A stretch of 64,000 nucleotides of DNA from Saturnia japonica (taxonomy: Eukaryota > Arthropoda > Insecta > Lepidoptera > Saturniidae), in assembly GCA_033032175.1 (NCBI GenBank), contig CM065318.1, positions 3,844,001-3,908,000 of the forward strand, given 5' to 3'. Under the pieces are notes generated by a model that was not told where the DNA came from, did not search any database, and worked only from the letters and a program-made list of their open reading frames with translations. A program made the position numbers and the translations under genes. This document shows, piece by piece, positions 56,967 through 64,000 of the stretch. Each line of letters opens with the position of its first letter. The stretch's first letter is position 1.

Positions 56967-57680
56967 AAAACATTAGTGAAACATCATATTTGTCTGATAA
57001 GTATATCTGCACTTTTACGGAATTAAAAACCCTCACATTTATAATTAAACATCTACTATGACTTTATTCCATTCCTTATTTCGACGGCGTTTTTAATATG
57101 CGTCACAGATAAGTAAAAAAATTGTGGGGGCGTTTGAATTTTTATTATTCGCATCGTGGGCGATAATATGTTATATGTATAATATGCTTAATAGTTACCT
57201 GATTACTTACTTTCGGAAGTGGTTCAGGACGGTCATGTTTGCGTACATATAGTAGAGATTGTATGTGTACGGAGGATTCTCCAAATCATCTCACTCCTCA
57301 GGTGTCTTCACGTCCAGGTGTCAGGAGTCAAGAATACTGGTATGTTTTATTTTACGTTTTTATATCAGGCAGATAATCATTTTGATATATCATATATTAT
57401 AATAAAATCATTAATCACATATCCGACCTATGCCAATTTTTCGTACGTTATAAACTGTAAACAATCTAACAGAGCTGTCAGCTAGTTCATCAGATTTTCC
57501 TTAAATGGCGACTTCTCAATGTTAGTTGGAATGGAATATTCAGTTGGAATTCCTAAAGAAAAAGTCATGTTATATATATCTCTCTATTTTTCGTCAATAA
57601 AGGGAAAATATAAGCTTTAAAAAAGTTTCAAACTAAAACCTGACTATTGAATATCGCTCTCTAAAAAGTAAGAAACAAGA
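56967..57680. other. Region after the TRPM exons
   Basis: Searched for the next TRPM exon. A GTGTCAGGAGTCAAGAATAC piece flanked by CCAG and GTATGT at 57318-57345 could be a very short exon, but the evidence is too thin to call it. Otherwise AT-rich. Confidence 0.3.
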
Positions 57681-57681
57681 A

Positions 57682-58114
57682 AATATTATTGTCAGAAATT
57701 CTTATCTACTAACCAATTAATTATTGATCATCAAATAAGTAAATAATTTATATATTTAAATTTAGCACATGGATATAATGATGTTTAAAGGATAGCCGTG
57801 GTTCCATGCCATCTTGATTACTTATTTACAATGTACATATGTTATGTTATATATTAGTTATGTCTAGGCGTCATAGTCGTTTATAGCAATAATATAATCG
57901 AGAGGCTGAATGTTAATATTAAAGATTTATTAATAGACTAAGGAGTATTTTCAACAATTTTAAATAAAGTGCAAGGTGGGCATTGGTCATGCGACCACGG
58001 CTATCCTCTGAACATCACTATATCCATGTGTTAAATTTAATTATATAAGTTATTTACTTATTAGATGATCAATAATTGTATGGTTAGTAAATAAGAATTT
58101 CGGACAATAATATT
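57682..58114. mobile_element. Long fold-back element
   Basis: Arms 57682-57808 and 57988-58114 are inverted copies of about 127 bp with roughly 85-90% identity by eye (for example ACATGGATATAATGATGTTT against the complement of AACATCACTATATCCATGT). They are separated by 179 bp of AT-rich spacer. No coding sequence. A long-TIR MITE or foldback element. Confidence 0.85.
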
Positions 58115-58227
58115 CTGTACTTCTATAATTCTGTATTCTGTGAAACGGAGGAGGCTTTCTAATGCTCATCGGGTAGATTATTTCTCTCAAGTTATGTTGG
58201 AAAGTTGTCATCAAACATTTATTAGTG

Positions 58228-58700
58228 TACTAGCTGTGCCCGTGGTTTCGCTCACGTGGACTACAGGATGCCCGCGCGAAACTGGCTCCCCAGCTCCCGG
58301 CTATTGACTAAAATGCTTATTGTGGGTATTCCTTAGAGGCTGTCCTCTACACATGAGTACATACTCTCCCAGACTTTTGTGTAGGTCTTTTTAATGGCTA
58401 CAATTATGTAGTATAATTAATTTCCTATATATCTTATGGTTTACTCAGTGCAAGCCATTTAAGCGCCAGAATTGATTCAACATGACCAATTTTTTTATTT
58501 GTGTGGAAACCTAATTCTTTTTCTAAAATAAAAGTAGCTTAAGTTACTCCCTATAACAGCAGCTATCCACCAGTGAAAGTCTCGTCAAAATAGGTCCAAC
58601 CGTTTCGGAAATTACCCGGAACAACCAGACAGACAGACAGACAAACAAAAATTCTAAAAATTGTTTTTTTGTTATAGGTGTCGTGTATACTTTCTTATGC
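58228..58700 (+). repeat. Helitron-like interspersed repeat
   Basis: Begins ACTAGCTGTGCCCGTGGTTT and contains the TCCAACCGTTTCGGAAATTA and GACAGACAGACAGACAAAC words. Opposite orientation to the 10480 and 33765 copies. Confidence 0.65.
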
Positions 58701-59034
58701 ATTTGGTAAAAAGCTGTTATATTGACATTACAAACACCAATTTTATTAATTAGTTTTATTGTTTAGTAGGTACACAAAATACGCAGCGGAATAGATTGAG
58801 CCGTATTTTTACTTCACAGTGTTTAACAATGTTATGGGAGTGAGTGTAAACCACAACTAATTGTGAATGATTAAATCATCCGTGAGAAGAACTGTGCAAT
58901 TACAATATTATGCAAGATTGTAGTGAACAAGTTGACGTGATATTAAATGAAATAATAAACACATAGTGTTTAATTATCCTATTAAAAAGGAAACAAGCAT
59001 ACAAACCAAAATTAAAAAAATTCTTTCTTCAATT
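58701..59034. other. AT-rich region, nothing recognised
   Basis: No supported feature. Confidence 0.3.
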
Positions 59035-59335
59035 TAGGTCCTAAGAAAGTAGGACAAATGACAAATTACTACCGCCAGTTCGGAAAATATCCCAGTTATC
59101 GAGAGGAGTCAGCAAGAAACACAATCAGGTTTATCTTCTTTTTTTTAGGACCCTACATACAATATTTATGGTTCATTATCATATTAATTAATTAGTTGGA
59201 TGTACAGACATGTGGTCATATCGAGACATCACCATAATTCACATCATTATCACCCTATAATAACCTTTACACGGTAAAATCTACTTGATGGTCCTTGAAC
59301 TTATTGTTCGGTAAATCGGTAATTTGCTTATGGAT
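59035..59335 (+). repeat. Dispersed repeat, copy 2
   Basis: AGGTCCTAAGAAAGTAGGAC, CAGTTCGGAAAATATCCCAG and CTTGAACTTATTGTTCGGTA match 63495-63800 in order. It is a common lepidopteran LINE/SINE-type 3' sequence, family not fixed. Confidence 0.6.
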
Positions 59336-62224
59336 CGTAATATAGAACCTAATACAATTATTGGTTATAAAAAACTGTTATTGGTCTTACTGAGTCTAAA
59401 ATATGAGATGCAAAATTTAATTTTACGACAATTCGACTATCCCAAGCAGAAACAATTTTTTCCTTAAATTGTAATGGCATAATTTAAATGATGGCATGGC
59501 ATTTTTTCATGTTCCTTACTCCTCTTCAAAGTCAAGAATTTGTAACAGAGTACCAAGCGTGTTCAAGCCAGTGTTCAAGAGGTGTTAAGCGGTTGTTCAG
59601 TGGCGGCATAGTTAGTTAGTTCAGATGACTAAATTCAGCATCGACGAGGTCAAAGAATCATGGACAAACCTACCTAACCCATTCAATTTAATTTTTGACA
59701 AAAAAAACTTGTGCAATATTTAAACAATGGTTGTCTCATTTTCTCGTGTCGCGGAACCCTAATTCGCGACGGCTGTGTCAACAAAGCCTCATCTTGTCAT
59801 TAGACATGCAACAAAACCTGCGGATGTTGTAGTTAAGAAAAGGGTATTAATGGAAATAACTTTATTACGTAATATAGTAGCATCGGAGCTACGTAGTGAG
59901 GTACCACTGCGGATTTATTTATCGACTGTCCCTTCAAATGTCAGTACCTATCTATCCAACAAATTTTTTCTAATTATCTTCAAAGTTTGAAGCCGCCTTT
60001 ATTTTAATTGTAGTACGATTAAATGACAGCTCATTATGTTATGGTAAACTAAGTGCAACCATTAGGAAGCTCTACAATCTTTTGCCTTTCGTTGCGGCGT
60101 CGTCGCGTAGCGTCGCGCCGTTGTCATGACAGCCTGCAAGTTATGTTTGATGGACCAAAAGAATCTGATGTTTTAGAAAGTAGGGAAAATCTGGATAATA
60201 TTGTTTTCTAGGTGATCAGAATATTTTAAATGAAGAAACGACATTTCACTTTTACCTTTTATATACACAATTATGTATTAACAGAGTTAAATAATGTTTT
60301 CAGGTTTGACGAATTCTTGAGTTCTTTTTGTTGGATGGATCCGAATCATTCTACAAAATTTTATCGCAAGGAAGCAAGTAGATTTAATATTAAGAGATCA
60401 GCACGACGTGTTTATATTCGGCAATGAATGTTTATATTATCGAAGCTCGCTGGGTATCAGATAAGTTCGTATCCGCAGTCGGATATTCGGCGATCGCAGG
60501 TGGGTAAGCCCATCGCGACTTTGCTTGCGAATAATTATTCTCAAACCACTTTCAGTTTCCATAGCTCGCTTGCGGTGCGAACACGTGTTGCTATATCGTG
60601 TTACGCAAGAAACTCGTCTGCGCCCGCATCTCACTGACATAGATACGAAATGCATCCGATTATCAAATAATATTAACACTTGTGTCACATATTATGTCAT
60701 AATATTTACTTTTAACTGTTGTTCTGTGCTCGTTTGATAGGTAAATTTAATTTTATCGTATTAATTTGCATTTTTTTTTTCAAACTTATTTTTTTCTTTA
60801 GTGTCGTTTTTTTAAATTATGTTTAGAACGCAGTGTTTCTATTTTGCTTACAAAAGTGATGTGTGTATTTAGTGAGGTGTTATACATCGAGACATCATCT
60901 GTCGAAACGTAAGTTAATGTTACGTTTAATACTAGCAATTAATAACAATATGAATAGAGGAAATATTTTTAGCAGTAAACAAATCCAATGGAAATGACAT
61001 ATAACCAAAATAGCTGCAATCGCCCATCAGGTTTCGGTTATTTGGCTGTCAAAAATTACAATTGAAAATTTATTTATTTATAAAAACCCGTGTTCATAAA
61101 AAAATCGATAAGGAGTCATCGATATGCAAAGGGTCCGCTTTATATTTGTAGATAAATTTTCTCAACACTAACGTATAAACATAGGTATTTCTCATCGTGA
61201 AATGAAATCTTACGTTCGTATGAAGTATCTAAAGCCCTAAGAAACAATTTAATCTGATCACATCTTATATAATTATTTTATACTAGGAACCGCCTGCGAC
61301 ATTGTAAGCATGAAGTAATTTATAAATACGAATAAAAATAAAATATAGCGTTTTCAATAAGTAATAATTTGGAATAAAATTAAATTAAAATGCCTGATAG
61401 AAAGTGGAAAGGATTTTTTCAGTATTCCATTACTCTAAAAAAGAGTGAGATCCGTTCTTTCACAGGAAACTGGGGAATACCGTCAAGTGAGTCTTTCTGC
61501 TGACCGAAATACCTACTAAGAAAAAGTTTACGCGCCCCAGAAACTTGTATGGAACGACGTATTAGGTTAAATTCACAACGTAGAATATCGATCGATCAAA
61601 AGTAGTGATTGTAAAGCAAGGCTGACAGCTAAACGTGAGTACCACAGTGCGTCTTAGGGATCCGAGATATTCACAAAGCATGAAACACGATGAAATCGCC
61701 GATGTTAGATTTCAGAACACTCACAATTTTTTATAGTTTTTTTTTCATACAAAAAATTCTACGCGGACTAAGTCGCAGTCACAGCTAGCATTAAATGTAG
61801 CCAATAACCCCTTCATATTAGTGAAATAATTTTTAGAATATAATCCGAAGTTCCGGAGATTCCCTTCTACAAGCATATTTACAAACCGAATATTAGTATA
61901 GATTTCTTGCACACCTAATTACCTACATAGAAATTTAAGCAACTACATTCTTTTGAAAGATAAACTTAATGATGAACTTACATTAATTTATTATTTATTA
62001 AACTATGATTACAGTATTTAATATGTTAAACTTTTCGGTGTGTTTACCGTGTGATTTATCGTGTTAAGATATTTGTGGCAATAATTCTCGTTTAAATAAA
62101 AGGAGATATTCAGCGAACCGCGAATATTAACATTTCAGCGTACCTAGACTAAGGGGTGCCTGGACCCATTATTAAACACCGCCATGGTATTGGAATATTA
62201 TGTGTGGATGACTTTTTTTTATAT
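59336..62224. other. Region without supported genes
   Basis: Contains open stretches at 59762-59990 and 60304-60427; the latter follows an ATGTTTTCAG acceptor-like site and reads FDEFLSSFCWMDPNHSTKFY. A GC-richer 60430-60650 block follows. None matches a family I recognise and no complete exon structure could be built. Confidence 0.3.
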
Positions 62225-62850
62225 ACTAGCTGTGCCCGTGGCTCCGTTCACGTCAACTACAGAATTATTGTTAATGATGATCCAATTATCTAATAAGAAT
62301 AATACAAAAGAAAAAAATCTATGTAGTGGTTTTGGCGTGATGCGCGCATAACGGCAAATCTGTATATTTTATTTAAATAGATTAGCTGTAACCGCGGCTG
62401 CATTCGCGTGGACTAAAAATAAAATGTGGTTAAAATGTCATCGATCGGACACACGCGCGAATCTTGCTCTCTCACGTTCCCGGCTATTTTAAACACAAAA
62501 ATGCTTAATATGGTGTTCCTTAGAAGATAGACATATACTATCACTGACTGTTTTGTAGGTCTATTAAGCGCCCGAATTTATTCACCATGACCAGTTTTTT
62601 TTTAATTTGCGCGGAACACTAATTATTTTCTAAAATAAAAGTAGCCTAAGTTACTCTTTATAACATCAGCTATCTACAAGTGAAAGTCCCGTCAAAATCG
62701 GTCTAACAGTTTTGGTGATTACCCGGAACAAACAGACAGATAGACAAAAAATTTAAAAATTGCTCTTTTATTGTATGTAAAGTATATACATACTTCCATA
62801 TGCATTAGTAAAAAGCTGTTACAAACAGACACTTCAATTTTATTAATTGT
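62225..62850 (+). repeat. Two tandem Helitron-like repeat copies
   Basis: Copy starts at 62225 (ACTAGCTGTGCCCGTGGCTC) and 62384 (TTAGCTGTAACCGCGGCTGC). The second continues with GAAAGTCCCGTCAAAATCGG and ends near GTATAGATTAC at 62850. Confidence 0.6.
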
Positions 62851-63370
62851 ATAGATTACATTTTGTAAAGCATATCTAATTCTTTTTATAAATTTAAATC
62901 GATATTATTTCAAAGTTTCAAGTTGTCACTTCTGCCAGTGTCATGACTTAACAAACTTCTACAAAAGAAAGGAGGTTACTCAATTCGAATGTACCTATAT
63001 ATTTTTTATGAATGTCCAGCCATAACTTCTTTGTTTATGAACCGATTTGAATAATTCTTTTTTTGTCGGATAGGGGATTCACTGGCATTGGACCTTCAAC
63101 TTCGAAGATACACGAGGTAACTCTTCAAAATCATCGAAGTGGGGGTGTTCTTCTTTGTTATAAATTGTCTCAACTTCATGATTTTATCTTTTTTGGCATC
63201 ATGATCGAAATGTAAATTGGGTGATATACATTTTTAAGCTATTTCATACACACTAACAACAACACTTACAATTTAAATATAAAGTTTTTTTTAAAATTCA
63301 AGATGTTATTTATATTGTGTGTCGATATTACCTACTACAATCAAACCATAAACACTTTTTTTAATGTAGT
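62851..63370. other. AT-rich region, repeat-derived in part
   Basis: AACTTCTTTGTTTATGAACCG near 63025 resembles the Helitron-like words elsewhere. No gene seen. Confidence 0.3.
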
Positions 63371-63800
63371 ACAGGTGTGCGCACGGCCTCGATCTTACCT
63401 GATGGTAAGTAAAGATGAGGCCGACGATGTATCGCGCTTACCTGTTAATTGCCTATTCACTCTTCGCTCGAAGACTCCCAAGTTATAGGACTTCATTCAA
63501 CTTAGGTCCTAAGAAAGAGGGCAACAATAATTATGAATGTCAAAAGGCTGCCAGCGGTTTGAAAAACATCCCAGTCATCGAGGAAAACCGGCAAGAAACT
63601 CGACCGGGTTTATCTTTAACTGTACAATTAATATGTACAGTTAATAATCGTATTACTTTAGTGGATTTATACAGAGGGGAATCAGTTAGAGATATCACTA
63701 CCATTCACGTTGCGATTCAATCCTACAATATAATATGATCCACCCTTCGACAGTGAAACCTGCTTGACATGGCACTCGAATTTATTGTCCGGCAAATGAA
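63371..63800 (+). repeat. Dispersed repeat, copy 3 (fullest)
   Basis: GTGCGCACGGCCTCGATCTT and CCTGATGGTAAGTAAAGATG, then TTAGGTCCTAAGAAAGAGGG, AACTCGACCGGGTTTATC and CGAATTTATTGTCCGGCAAA. Shared in part with 59035-59335 and 20275-20400. Confidence 0.6.
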
Positions 63801-64000
63801 GCTAAACACTCTCAGTTATCTTGTATAGAGCAAGGTGAACGTTAAATCCGTTGAAATCCGTTTTGGAGCGTTGTGATGAACAAAAAGACTTTCTTTTATT
63901 CTGAACAAACCATTCATAATGAGGTTACATAACAGTTCAAACGCATAATAACTTCTCTTCGAACCGGAGAGGTTACGCTTGGCTCATCACCACTAAATAT
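63801..64000. other. Window end, nothing recognised
   Basis: No supported feature. Confidence 0.3.

Noticed and set aside
57318..57345. Micro-exon that might continue TRPM (SGVKNTG)
   Set aside because: Only seven codons with weak resemblance; several CAG/GTATGT pairings are possible by chance.
60230..60688. Open frames and a GC-rich block near 60.4 kb
   Set aside because: An acceptor-like site precedes a short frame, but no donor, partner exon or family was found.

Overview
This window is animal genomic DNA, very probably from an insect and most likely a moth or butterfly. It is AT-rich, its genes are split into many short exons by GT/AG introns, and it is crowded with tRNA-derived SINEs, Helitron-like repeats, jockey-type LINE ends, mariner/Tc1, pogo, hAT and MITE copies. 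There are no bacterial-style operons. The species assignment is inference.

Left end (1-5.6 kb): an LTR-retrotransposon tail lies in an intron of a minus-strand gene whose first two coding exons match TMEM214. A degenerate Tc1-like element with recognisable terminal inverted repeats follows.

Centre-left (5.6-27.5 kb): a complete plus-strand FEM-1 homologue, closest to FEM1B, can be assembled from 14 exons with consistent phases (653 codons plus stop). It is the substrate receptor of a CUL2 ubiquitin ligase, with N-terminal ankyrin repeats, a TPR-like middle, C-terminal ankyrins and a VHL-type box at the end. Its introns carry SINEs, MITEs, a hAT element that holds a jockey LINE piece, and two minisatellites. 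One minisatellite contains the 5' splice site of exon 12.

Middle (27.5-45.5 kb): mostly AT-rich intergenic or intronic DNA. It holds a possible first exon on the plus strand (33.1 kb), a striking palindromic hairpin in a likely LTR (34.35 kb), and a minus-strand multi-exon gene of unknown identity (36.2-40.0 kb). It ends with a nearly intact 4.6-kb pogo-like transposon (40.87-45.46 kb) whose long reading frame is cut by one in-frame TAG.

Right (45.5-64 kb): LINE, Helitron and mariner remnants; a previously unrecognised three-exon gene for a 226-residue Arg/Lys/Ser-rich protein on the minus strand (51.5-52.7 kb); nested SINEs; two exons coding for the N-terminal homology region of a TRPM cation channel (56.0-56.9 kb); a long fold-back element (57.7-58.1 kb); then repeats to the end.

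The host genes (TMEM214, FEM1B, TRPM and two unknowns) have no evident joint function. The main biology of the window is a conserved ubiquitin-ligase receptor gene being reshaped by mobile DNA, plus two unidentified spliced genes.
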